Source: Lacrimispora sp. BS-2
GTDB taxonomy: Bacteria > Bacillota > Clostridia > Lachnospirales > Lachnospiraceae
Length of the DNA stretch: 64,000 nucleotides
Reading direction: 5' to 3'
Assembly: GCF_040207125.1 (NCBI RefSeq)
Contig: NZ_CP157940.1
Coordinates: 372,001-436,000 of the forward strand
A program made the position numbers and the translations under genes. The notes beneath the pieces are model-generated. The model ran no database searches. It saw nothing but the letters and a program-made list of their open reading frames with translations, and was not told the origin of the DNA. Below, piece after piece: positions 56,203 to 64,000 of this stretch (position 1 is its first letter; every line of letters starts with the position of its first letter).

Positions 56203-57744
56203 GTGGAGAGAGAAATGATTATCGTTCTGGATTTCGGTGGACAATACAACCAGTTGATTGCCAGAAGGGTCAGAGAATGCAATGTTTACTGTGAGGTTCA
56301 TCCCCACACACTGTCACTGGACAAGATCAAGGAGATGAATCCGAAAGGAATCATTTTTACAGGTGGTCCAAACAGTGTATATAAGGAGGAATCTCCACGC
56401 TGTACGAAGGAAATCTTTGAAATGGGAATACCGATTCTGGGAATCTGCTATGGTTCTCAGTTAATGGCATATATGCTGGGCGGCAAGGTTGCCACAGCGC
56501 CTGTCAGTGAATACGGAAAGACAGAAGTTGACGTAGAGGCTGACAGCAAAATTTTAGAAAATATAAGCTCTAAAACGGTCTGCTGGATGAGCCATACGGA
56601 TTATGTTGAAAAAGCGCCGGAAGGGTTCCATGTTACAGCTCATACACCGGCATGTCCGGTTGCTGGTATGGAATGTGAGGAGCGCGGCCTTTATGCCGTA
56701 CAGTTCCATCCTGAGGTTATGCATACCCAGGAGGGCACCAAGATGCTTTCCAATTTTGTTTATAATGTCTGCAAGTGCTCCGGTGACTGGAAGATGGACT
56801 CCTTTGTGGAGGCTTCCATTGCGGCCATCAGGGAAAAAGTTGGAGACGGCAAGGTACTTTGCGCCTTATCCGGCGGTGTGGATTCCTCCGTAGCTGCAGT
56901 TATGCTGGCAAAAGCTGTCGGAAAACAGCTTACCTGTGTCTTTGTTGATCACGGCCTTCTCCGTAAGAACGAGGGAGATGAGGTTGAGGCTGTATTTGGG
57001 CCGGAGGGACCTTATGATTTGAATTTTATCCGTGTTAATGCACAGGACCGCTTCTATGACAAGTTGTCAGGAGTGGAAGATCCTGAGAGAAAGCGCAAGA
57101 TCATTGGCGAGGAGTTTATCCGTGTGTTTGAGGATGAGGCTAAGAAGATCGGAAAAGTAGATTTCTTTGTTCAGGGAACCATTTATCCTGACGTGATCGA
57201 GTCCGGTCTTGGCAAGTCTGCTGTGATCAAGTCCCATCACAATGTGGGGGGACTTCCTGAGCATGTGGATTTTAAAGAGATTATTGAGCCTTTAAGGCTG
57301 CTGTTTAAAGATGAGGTGAGAAAAGCAGGCCTGGAGCTTGGTATTCCGGAATATCTGGTTTACCGTCAGCCATTCCCAGGTCCGGGACTTGGCGTCCGTA
57401 TCATCGGTGCAATTACTCCTGAGAAGGTGAGAATCGTTCAGGAGGCAGATGCGATCTATAGAGAAGAGATTGCTAAAGCTGGTGTTGATAAGGGACTTGG
57501 ACAGTACTTTGCGGCATTGACTAATATGCGCTCTGTTGGCTGCATGGGAGATGAGAGAACCTATGATTATGCCATTGCACTGAGAGCGGTGCTTACTTCC
57601 GACTTTATGACGGCTGAATCTGCGGAACTGCCTTGGGAGGTTTTGGGGACAGTGACCAGAAGGATTGTCAATGAGGTGAAGGGCGTGAACCGGGTGCTTT
57701 ATGATTGTACGGGGAAACCGCCGGCTACGATTGAGTTTGAATAA
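56203..57744 (+). CDS. guaA: GMP synthase (glutamine-hydrolysing)
   Basis: A 513-residue GMP synthetase that aminates XMP. The N-terminal glutaminase has Cys82 in GICYGSQ and the His in [10 protein letters not shown]; the ATP-pyrophosphatase domain has [13 protein letters not shown]; the C-terminal dimerisation domain ends [12 protein letters not shown], the usual GuaA terminus. The first codon is GTG 56203 after AGGAGGAATACC. Confidence 0.95.
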   Translation: MEREMIIVLDFGGQYNQLIARRVRECNVYCEVHPHTLSLDKIKEMNPKGIIFTGGPNSVYKEESPRCTKEIFEMGIPILGICYGSQLMAYMLGGKVATAPVSEYGKTEVDVEADSKILENISSKTVCWMSHTDYVEKAPEGFHVTAHTPACPVAGMECEERGLYAVQFHPEVMHTQEGTKMLSNFVYNVCKCSGDWKMDSFVEASIAAIREKVGDGKVLCALSGGVDSSVAAVMLAKAVGKQLTCVFVDHGLLRKNEGDEVEAVFGPEGPYDLNFIRVNAQDRFYDKLSGVEDPERKRKIIGEEFIRVFEDEAKKIGKVDFFVQGTIYPDVIESGLGKSAVIKSHHNVGGLPEHVDFKEIIEPLRLLFKDEVRKAGLELGIPEYLVYRQPFPGPGLGVRIIGAITPEKVRIVQEADAIYREEIAKAGVDKGLGQYFAALTNMRSVGCMGDERTYDYAIALRAVLTSDFMTAESAELPWEVLGTVTRRIVNEVKGVNRVLYDCTGKPPATIEFE

Positions 57745-57751
57745 AACATTC

Positions 57752-57795
57752 AGAGTCAGAAATCCTTGTGAATTCAAAGATTTCTGACTCTTTTT
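57752..57795. terminator. Bidirectional terminator after guaA
   Basis: AGAGTCAGAAATC pairs perfectly with GATTTCTGACTCT and is followed by TTTTT. It also lies downstream of the convergent MerR-type gene. Confidence 0.9.
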
Positions 57796-57863
57796 GAATG
57801 GAGGTGATGCCGGTTTCTTTTTTCCACATTGATCTAAATCGGCTCAGTTTATTATTTGAAAGT

Positions 57864-58730
57864 TTAAGCGTGAAAATAATATTGCAATGCCTTCATAATA
57901 TATTCGGAAGCACCGGCTCCATATTTTTTATCAGTGATTTCCCTGACAGTATCATGGGAATAGCTTTCTATTACCATATCCCAGAAGCCATCACCCATAT
58001 CTATTCCTAAATTGTTTTCGCCGGAAAGCTCCACTATTTCGTGAACAGTATCCTGAATTTCTCTAGAAGCAGCATCTTTTGTTAAATCAGAAGTTAAATT
58101 CACGTATAAATCATTGTTTTTCTGCAATAGTTCGTCCTTATTTTTGACGAGTTCTTTTGATTGTTCCATTAAATCCGAAAAATGTTCCAGATTGTATTTC
58201 ATGGCTTCTGTGTATTTTTCAATACTTCCAAATTGTTTAATGGCAAGTTTAGCTACGTTGGATTCATCATCTTTAATTTTTTGTATAAGCTGATTGAAGT
58301 TTTCGATGCTGCCCCAATGCTTTATAACATCGTCTTCTTTTTGATTTTTGAATTGCTCCAATGCTTCGATATATTCACTTAAGTCAAATTCTTTAAAACT
58401 CATGCACTGTTCTCCTTTTTCTAATCGATCCAGAAGCTTAATAAGTTTGTTTATCCGATCACGTTTTAAACAGAGTAACTTCTTTTGCTTCTTAAAAGCT
58501 TCCACTTTATCAAATTCTGGTTTTTGCAGTATTTCATTAATTTCTTTCAGTTTAAAATCCAGTTCTTTAAAAAATAAAATTTGCTGCAGCTTTTGCAAAA
58601 CTTCATCGCTGTACAAGCGATAACCAGATGGCGATAATTCACTTGGTTTTAAAAGACCAATTTCATCATAGTATTGCAACGTGCGTGTGCTGATACCTGT
58701 TAATTCAGCAACCTGGCTTATAGTTTTCAT
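57864..58730 (-). CDS. MerR-family regulator with TipA-like effector domain
   Basis: A 288-residue transcription regulator. The N-terminal MerR helix-turn-helix reads TISQVAELTGISTRTLQYYDEIGLLKPS, followed by YRLYSDEVLQKLQQILFFKELDF and a coiled-coil dimerisation helix. The C-terminal 150 residues are helical and end like TipAS domains, which bind antibiotics or similar ligands. The start at MKTISQ is chosen for homology; a TTG-initiated frame from 58769 adds 13 unlikely residues. It carries its own MerR-type promoter upstream and so is probably autoregulated. No target gene is adjacent. Confidence 0.8.
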   Translation of the reverse strand: MKTISQVAELTGISTRTLQYYDEIGLLKPSELSPSGYRLYSDEVLQKLQQILFFKELDFKLKEINEILQKPEFDKVEAFKKQKKLLCLKRDRINKLIKLLDRLEKGEQCMSFKEFDLSEYIEALEQFKNQKEDDVIKHWGSIENFNQLIQKIKDDESNVAKLAIKQFGSIEKYTEAMKYNLEHFSDLMEQSKELVKNKDELLQKNNDLYVNLTSDLTKDAASREIQDTVHEIVELSGENNLGIDMGDGFWDMVIESYSHDTVREITDKKYGAGASEYIMKALQYYFHA

Positions 58731-58813
58731 GATTATCAGCCCCTTTAACTTAAATAATTGTGAGAACAATACAGATATCTGCCGGCGGATATCCGGTTTC
58801 GTTCCATGACTAA

Positions 58814-58844
58814 ATGGTACACTATCACGTTACGTAGTAGTCAA
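58814..58844 (-). promoter_or_regulatory. MerR-type promoter with long spacer
   Basis: On the minus strand: TTGACT (58844-58839), a 19-bp spacer, and TACCAT (58819-58814). The spacer holds a dyad, ACTACTACGT/ACGTGATAGT about a central A. A 19-bp spacer carrying a dyad is the hallmark of MerR-activated promoters. Confidence 0.75.
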
Positions 58845-59038
58845 GGCTTTTCTTCATATTTTAATGTATTATTTTTTTGGATATAGTTTAACAATAATTT
58901 ACTTTGTCCTTAAACCCAATTTTCAGTGGTCGGGTCAGAAATGAAACTATAAAGATCCTTTTAGTATTTCAGTTAAATCATCACATTTGTATTGTAAAAA
59001 AGGTCATTGATATAGTAAAGTATAATCTGCAACCACCA

Positions 59039-59075
59039 GTTGACAAATTATACAGTGCACTTGGTAGTTGTCAAC
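59039..59075. promoter_or_regulatory. Inverted repeat upstream of the XRE-type regulator
   Basis: GTTGACAA (59039-59046) and TTGTCAAC (59068-59075) form a perfect 8-bp inverted repeat; TATAAT occurs at 59088-59093 with no well-spaced -35. It could be an operator for the regulator encoded at 59189. Confidence 0.45.
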
Positions 59076-59188
59076 CGTTAAAAGTCCTATAATGCAGACA
59101 GTCATATATCCCCAGATGAACTCAGGTATTAATTACTGGACATTTAAAGATGGAATGACATAAATAAATTTTGAAAGGATGGTGCATT

Positions 59189-60184
59189 GTGATATTAGCA
59201 GAAAAAATTATTGCATTGCGAAAGAAGGCTGGATGGTCCCAGGAGGAACTGGCTTACCAGATGGGCGTATCAAGGCAGTCCGTATCCAAGTGGGAGTCAG
59301 GAACTTCAATTCCTGATTTAGAACGAATTTTAAAACTTAGTCAGGTATTTGATGTCAGCACGGATTATTTATTAAAGGAAGAGATGGAGACCGCTCCGGC
59401 ATCTATTACCATGGATTCTGATTGCGATGAGGTACAAAACACGGTTACTCTTGAAATGGCCAACAATTTCATGGAGACCAAGGTCCGCGGAGCGAAAAAA
59501 GTGGCTTCGGGTATAGCGGCTTATATTTTGTCTCCTGTCGTGCTGATTTTTCTGGGAGGATTATCAGAATTAAAAGATGTAAACATCAGTGAAAACATGG
59601 CGGGAGGATTTGGAGTGGCTATATTGCTTCTGATTGTTGGAATTGCCACAGTGTTTTTTGTAATGTATGGAATGAAAATGGAATCTTACAAATATTTAGA
59701 GAAAGAAGGTTTTCGCCTGGAATATGGAGTGGAAGGGATAGTCCGGAAAAGGATGGCAGAGTATGAAGGAACCTATAGAATCAGTAATGTGGCAGGTGTT
59801 TTCCTGTGTATTATCTGCGCTTTGCCATTGATGACAGCGATTGCGTTAAGCAGTTCAAACCTTGTCTATGTAATATGCATTGATTTCCTGCTGATCATAG
59901 TAGCCTGTGCTGTATTTTTGTTCGTAATAGCAGGAGAAAAAAAGGGCTGTTTCCAGATGCTGCTGCAAGAGGGAGATTATACGGCAGAGAAAAAACTGGA
60001 AAAGAAGCGGACAGAACACCTGCATGCAATCTATTGGTGTACCATTACCGCAGTGTATCTCGGCATCAGTTTTTATACGGGAAATTGGAGCAGGACATGG
60101 ATCATCTGGCCTTGCGCAGGAATCATGTATGTGGCAGTGCAGGCGTCAGCTGCTGCATTGAAAGCTAAGAAAATGCATAATTAA
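59189..60184 (+). CDS. Membrane-anchored XRE-family regulator
   Basis: A 331-residue protein with an N-terminal Cro/CI-type helix-turn-helix ([27 protein letters not shown], about residues 9-35), a linker, and about six transmembrane segments from residue 110 to the C-terminus. GTG 59189 follows GAAAGGATGG; an upstream TTG 59171 is in frame but lacks a site. Such proteins are frequent in clostridia, and their signals are mostly unknown. Confidence 0.8.
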   Translation: MILAEKIIALRKKAGWSQEELAYQMGVSRQSVSKWESGTSIPDLERILKLSQVFDVSTDYLLKEEMETAPASITMDSDCDEVQNTVTLEMANNFMETKVRGAKKVASGIAAYILSPVVLIFLGGLSELKDVNISENMAGGFGVAILLLIVGIATVFFVMYGMKMESYKYLEKEGFRLEYGVEGIVRKRMAEYEGTYRISNVAGVFLCIICALPLMTAIALSSSNLVYVICIDFLLIIVACAVFLFVIAGEKKGCFQMLLQEGDYTAEKKLEKKRTEHLHAIYWCTITAVYLGISFYTGNWSRTWIIWPCAGIMYVAVQASAAALKAKKMHN

Positions 60185-60255
60185 CCGAGTGAAATATGTT
60201 TCAGGTAAATCTACATCCCAGCAGCTTTTATGTTTAAATATCAAAAACAACTATT

Positions 60256-60353
60256 AAAAATCCAGACCCTTCCTGTTTGATGTGATCACCAAAAGTCAGA
60301 CCTAAAAAATCTAACGATTGGAGGTCAGCTCTAAGGATAGGGTCTGGATTTTT
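60256..60353. terminator. Bidirectional terminator between the XRE gene and the metal transporter operon
   Basis: AAAAATCCAGACCCT pairs with AGGGTCTGGATTTTT around a long loop that may contain a smaller hairpin. Confidence 0.8.
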
Positions 60354-60360
60354 CTAAATA

Positions 60361-61479
60361 TTATGGTGAGAAAAGCGTGATATAGTTACGCATAATGGCA
60401 TACCGTCCTTCCGGCGTCAATTTTACCAAACCACCGGATAGCTGAACACAGTCCTCCCGTTCTAAAGATCTGATGATTTTCGAAGTAAACTCACCAGTCC
60501 AGTGCAGATGCGTCTTTATGGTATCAACGCCTGCTTCCGCATTTTCTTCTGCACTGTTCTCATGATTAGAAAGATGAAATAAAAGCGTCGCTTTAGCAAA
60601 CTCCAGTTTTTGATTCCTCCGCCTGAGAAGTGAACGGATCAGTCCTCTGCGAGGCGCAAAAACAAACACAAGGAAGAAGACCAATCCAGTTACAACAGCC
60701 ATGCTGCCCGCAATGGAAACATCCAGCAGCGCTGCCGCCTGATACCCCAGAATTCCGTTGACTGCTCCAATGATCCCGCTTAAAATCAGCATCCATTTTA
60801 GATCATCTGTCAGCAGGTAAGCCGTCACTGGAGGACCGATCATAAAGGCTACCACCAATACAGATCCTACCGCCTGAAATGCCCCGACTGTGGTAAGGGA
60901 TACCAGTGCCATCAGCCCGTAATGCACCAATGCAGGGGAAAAACCCAGCACGGCGGCCAGCATGGGATCAAAGGTTGCTATCTTTAGTTCTTTAAAGAAA
61001 ACGATGATTGCCGCCAGATTGATCAGCAGCAGAATTCCTGTTGTGTAAATCGCTTTTGCGCCTATATCCACGCCGCCTATGACCATACGGTCAAAAGGAG
61101 CAAAAGCCAGCTCTCCCAATAGTACTGAGTCAGTATCCAAGTGTACCGAGCCGGCATAACGGGTAATCAGGATAATGGCTATAGAAAAGAGCAGGGGGAA
61201 CACCACGCCGATGGCAGCGTCCTCCGCCAGCAGCCGTGTCCGGCTCAGAAGCTCCGTCAGCCATACGGTCACCACCCCCATCAGTGCGGCTCCCATAATC
61301 AGCAAAGGCGAGGAAAGATCGTGGGTGACGAAAAAAGCGAGCACAATTCCCAATAGAATCGTATGGGTAATGGAATCCGACATCATTGACATTTTACGAA
61401 GTACCAGAAAGGTTCCGGGGAGAGCACAGGCCACAGCTACAATAACGGCTATGATTTGAATTTCAATTTGCGGTGCCAT
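60361..61479 (-). CDS. Metal ABC transporter permease fused to a winged-helix-like tail
   Basis: A 372-residue ABC-3 (ZnuB/MntB) family permease. Residues about 1-285 are membrane-embedded, with MMSDSITHTILLGIVLAF at the start and VVAFMIGPPVTAYLLTD in the middle. After a basic linker, the last 60 or so residues (THLHWTGEFTSKIIRSLEREDCVQL...LTPEGRYAIMRNYI) look like a winged helix of the DtxR/MarR kind. Chlamydial YtgCR is a comparable permease-repressor fusion. Whether this tail binds DNA or only regulates transport is unknown. ATG 61479 has AAGGAGGTGTATCGG upstream. Overlaps the other permease gene by 17 bp. Confidence 0.8.
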   Translation of the reverse strand: MAPQIEIQIIAVIVAVACALPGTFLVLRKMSMMSDSITHTILLGIVLAFFVTHDLSSPLLIMGAALMGVVTVWLTELLSRTRLLAEDAAIGVVFPLLFSIAIILITRYAGSVHLDTDSVLLGELAFAPFDRMVIGGVDIGAKAIYTTGILLLINLAAIIVFFKELKIATFDPMLAAVLGFSPALVHYGLMALVSLTTVGAFQAVGSVLVVAFMIGPPVTAYLLTDDLKWMLILSGIIGAVNGILGYQAAALLDVSIAGSMAVVTGLVFFLVFVFAPRRGLIRSLLRRRNQKLEFAKATLLFHLSNHENSAEENAEAGVDTIKTHLHWTGEFTSKIIRSLEREDCVQLSGGLVKLTPEGRYAIMRNYITLFSP

Positions 61480-62392
61480 CCGATACACCTCCTTCAAACT
61501 TATATAAAACTTTATTTTTTCTGCGTTGATATACTCTGTGCAAAACACCGCGCCCAGGGGCAAACAGAACGCTGATGGTCACGATGGCGCTAACGCAGAC
61601 CACGATAGCCGGGCCTGTGGGCAGCTTTGGAACGAGAGAACTGGCTGCCGTTCCTAAGATGCCGGACACGGCTCCGAAAAGTGCTGAGAGCGTCACCATG
61701 CCCCATAGCTTATTGGTCCACTGGCGTGCGGCAACCGCAGGAGTAATCAGCATGGCGCTCATGAGGATAACGCCTACCGTCTGCAATCCGATAATGATTG
61801 CCAGCACGATCATAAATGACAGCAGGAGATTCAGTTTCTTTGGGGAAAAGCCAAGACTTTGGGCAAAGTCGCTGTCAAAAGTGAAAAGCTTAAATTCCTT
61901 CCAGAACAGCAGCACCAGTGCAAACAATATAAGGCCGCAAATTACCATCAGAATGATATCCCGCTTTAAAAGCGTGGACGCCTGCCCGAAGATAAAGCGT
62001 TTAAGCCCAGCCTGATTGGAATTTGGAATCTTCTGGACGTAGGTGAGCAGCACCAGGCCCAGTCCAAAGAATACCGACATCACCAGAGCCAGAGCACTGT
62101 CAAACTTTACCCGGGTATGCCGCACAATACTGACAATGAACAGCGTTGCCAGCAAACCGGAAATAAGGGCGCCTAGCAGGAGAACTTCTGTATTTTTACT
62201 GCCTGTCAGGACAAAGGCCATTACCACGCCGGGGAGGGCAGCGTGGGATACTCCGTCTCCCAGAAGGCTCTGTCTGCGAAGCACTGCAAAGCTGCCGAGC
62301 ACTCCGCTGATCAGGCCTAGGAGGGCGGAACCAAGAGCCACTGTCTGAAATGTATAATCGGAAAATAACGAAATAATACTGTTAAACATCAC
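61463..62392 (-). CDS. Metal ABC transporter permease (ABC-3 family)
   Basis: A 309-residue permease with eight to nine membrane segments and the ABC-3 signatures LLGDGVSHAALPGVVMAF and VGVILMSAMLITPAVAARQ. It pairs with the fused permease downstream to form the channel. It overlaps the ATPase stop by 4 bp. Confidence 0.87.
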   Translation of the reverse strand: MMFNSIISLFSDYTFQTVALGSALLGLISGVLGSFAVLRRQSLLGDGVSHAALPGVVMAFVLTGSKNTEVLLLGALISGLLATLFIVSIVRHTRVKFDSALALVMSVFFGLGLVLLTYVQKIPNSNQAGLKRFIFGQASTLLKRDIILMVICGLILFALVLLFWKEFKLFTFDSDFAQSLGFSPKKLNLLLSFMIVLAIIIGLQTVGVILMSAMLITPAVAARQWTNKLWGMVTLSALFGAVSGILGTAASSLVPKLPTGPAIVVCVSAIVTISVLFAPGRGVLHRVYQRRKNKVLYKFEGGVSDGTAN

Positions 62393-63141
62393 ATCACACC
62401 CCTTAGCAGCGCACCGGAGCTGTGGTAGGTCTTTTTCAGGTTGTCTTCGTGGAACACTTCCTCCACAGGCCCACAGGCAACCACGCGCAGATTGATCAGG
62501 GTAACCCAGTCAAAGTAATCGGGTACCGTTTGCAGATCGTGATGGACCACCACCACGGTTTTATTCTGCTCCTTCAGTTCTTTTAACAGTGCTACGATCG
62601 CCCGTTCCGTCTGAGCGTCTACCCCCTTGAAGGGTTCATCCATAAAGTAGACCTCTGCTTCCTGTGCCAGGGCGCGGGCCAGGAAAACCCGCTGCTGCTG
62701 GCCGCCGGAGAGCTGGCTGATCTGGCGGGAAGCATACTCCTGCATGCCTACCTTTGCCAACATTTGTTTTGCCAGCTCCACATCCGATTTACGGGGACGG
62801 CGGATCCAGCCTAGCTTGCCGTAGCAGCCCATCAGCACCACATCCTGTACTGTGGCCGGGAAATCCCAGTCCACGCTGCCGCTTTGAGGTACATAGCCGA
62901 TGCGGTTTTTCAAGGTACGTATATCTTCATTACCGTCCAGAAACCGGACGGCTCCGGTGACAGGCTTTAAGAGCCCCAGCATGGCTTTGATTAAAGTAGT
63001 TTTACCGGCTCCATTTGGACCGACCACCGCCATCAGCTTTCCCTTTGGGATTTTTAAGTCAATATCCCAAAGGACAGGCTTGGCGTCATAGGCTACGGTT
63101 AAATCTTCTACCTCCACCGCATAGTTTTGTTGTCTTTCCAT
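62389..63141 (-). CDS. Metal ABC transporter ATP-binding protein
   Basis: A 250-residue ATPase of the ZnuC/MntA type: Walker A GPNGAGKTT, YVPQSGSVDWDFPATV (Q-loop), signature LSGGQQQR, Walker B VYFMDEPFKGVD, switch His VVHHDLQT. ATG 63141 has AGGAGGGAATC upstream; an in-frame start at 63159 overlaps the binding-protein stop. Confidence 0.9.
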   Translation of the reverse strand: MERQQNYAVEVEDLTVAYDAKPVLWDIDLKIPKGKLMAVVGPNGAGKTTLIKAMLGLLKPVTGAVRFLDGNEDIRTLKNRIGYVPQSGSVDWDFPATVQDVVLMGCYGKLGWIRRPRKSDVELAKQMLAKVGMQEYASRQISQLSGGQQQRVFLARALAQEAEVYFMDEPFKGVDAQTERAIVALLKELKEQNKTVVVVHHDLQTVPDYFDWVTLINLRVVACGPVEEVFHEDNLKKTYHSSGALLRGVM

Positions 63142-63155
63142 ATGATTCCCTCCTG

Positions 63156-64000
63156 TCACTTTAAGGCATCCACAATCGTGTCAATATTTGCTTTAACGGT
63201 CAGGACATAAGTATCGGCTTCAGACTCGGCATCGCCCAGGGAGTCAGAATAAAGTTCCCCGCCGATGGAAACATCAAAGCCCTTCGCTTTTACCGCAGCC
63301 TGCAGCGCTTCAATGGTTTTTGGCGGCACGGAAGATTCTACGAAAATCGCCTTAATCTGCCGTTCCACTATAAAATTAGCCAGATCACTTACATCGGCTG
63401 TGCCTGCTTCTGCATCGGTGCTGATGCCCTGCAGGCCCCGTACCTCAAATCCGTAGGCTTTACCAAAGTATTGAAATGCATCGTGAGCGGTTACCAGTAC
63501 GCGCTGTGACTCCGGCAGCTCAGCAGCCCGGCTGCGAATGTACGCATCCGTCTCATCAAGTTCTTTTAAATAGGCGTCCAGATTTGCTTCATAGTCTGCC
63601 TTTCCAGTGGGATCGGATTCTGCTAATCCCTTTGCAACGGTTTTAGCTGCATCCTTCCATAAGGAAACATCGAACCAGATATGAGGATCGTGGATGGAAT
63701 TGTCATTCTCCCATGCAAGAAGCATGGATTCGTCTAAGCCCTTTTCAATGCAGATGACGGCAGGTCCCTGACTGGAGAGATTTTCAAATATTTCTCCCAT
63801 TTTTCCTTCCAGATGCAGGCCGTTATATACCACCACATCCGCTTTCTGCATCAGGGAAACATCTCCGGCACTGGCTTGATACAAGTGCGGGTCAATACCT
63901 GGCCCCATAAGGCCGTTTACTGTAACCCGTTCTCCGCCTATGACTGCAGTCAGATCAGCCAGCATGGTGGTGGTGGCTACAATATTTAATTTATCTTTTG
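63156..64000 (-). CDS. Metal-binding lipoprotein (TroA/ZnuA family), N-terminus outside window
   Basis: The C-terminal 280 residues of a cluster A-I binding protein; the signal sequence lies beyond the right edge. Metal ligands of the manganese type are visible: His in GIDPHLYQAS, His in TAHDAFQYF, Glu in VESSVPPKT, and Asp in GGELYSDSLG. It delivers manganese or a similar divalent metal to the permeases. First gene of the minus-strand operon; its promoter is not in view. Confidence 0.87.
   Translation of the reverse strand, partial: KDKLNIVATTTMLADLTAVIGGERVTVNGLMGPGIDPHLYQASAGDVSLMQKADVVVYNGLHLEGKMGEIFENLSSQGPAVICIEKGLDESMLLAWENDNSIHDPHIWFDVSLWKDAAKTVAKGLAESDPTGKADYEANLDAYLKELDETDAYIRSRAAELPESQRVLVTAHDAFQYFGKAYGFEVRGLQGISTDAEAGTADVSDLANFIVERQIKAIFVESSVPPKTIEALQAAVKAKGFDVSIGGELYSDSLGDAESEADTYVLTVKANIDTIVDALK

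Overview
The window looks like the chromosome of an anaerobic low-to-mid-GC Firmicute of the class Clostridia, probably family Lachnospiraceae (Lacrimispora/Clostridium-like). This is inferred from the butyrate-type and lactate-oxidation genes, the clostridial order rimP-nusA-ylxR-ylxQ-infB-rbfA-nrnA-truB-ribF, strong AGGAGG-type ribosome sites, and a Gram-positive LexA box on uvrA. No rRNA, tRNA or CRISPR array was seen.

Region 1 (1-16745, + strand) is one long operon entered from the left. It begins with a LuxE-like acyl-protein synthetase (5' end outside the window), a LuxC-like acyl-CoA reductase and an acyl-adenylate ligase. Next come thiolase, crotonase, 3-hydroxybutyryl-CoA dehydrogenase, a LarA-type lactate racemase, a D-lactate dehydrogenase, an acyl-CoA dehydrogenase, EtfBA, a lactate permease, and a second EtfBA-lactate dehydrogenase set whose EtfA carries an N-terminal 4Fe-4S domain. 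Together they describe lactate import, racemisation, flavin-based oxidation and C4 acyl-CoA formation. The attached acid/acyl-CoA reductase module has no obvious role in that scheme.

Region 2 (16752-22685) is a 5.8 kb, visibly A/T-rich integrative element. It sits in the 3' end of an ABC permease gene, flanked by a displaced copy of that gene end (16752-16855) and the reconstituted one (22584-22685). It carries a tyrosine recombinase, a DUF6508-like gene, and two convergent cargo genes: a membrane-anchored STAND-like ATPase with a helical repeat tail, and a serine-hydroxymethyltransferase-fold PLP protein. Both cargo genes have the same 17-bp palindrome in their promoters. This is the best candidate here for an undescribed system.

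Region 3 (22584-34487) has the interrupted TauT/SsuC-type ABC pair, then the translation/RNA operon. infB there has about 18 tandem 14-17-residue repeats. A NlpC/P60 cell-wall hydrolase closes the run.

Region 4 (34486-41370, - strand) is a complete branched-chain amino acid ABC transporter (livJHMGF) and pyrG. Between them lies an orphan, highly structured multibranch element.

Region 5 (41585-53146) has ftsH, a complete Wadjet (JetABCD) plasmid-defence operon with a promoter and a terminator-like hairpin in its leader, then a decaying stretch with two pseudogenes (ABC ATPase and methyltransferase).

Region 6 (53017-64000) has SOS-controlled uvrA, guaA, a MerR/TipA-like regulator with its own 19-bp-spacer promoter, a membrane XRE regulator, and a Mn/Zn/Fe ABC transporter operon. 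The last permease of that operon is fused to a winged-helix-like tail. Its binding protein runs off the right edge.
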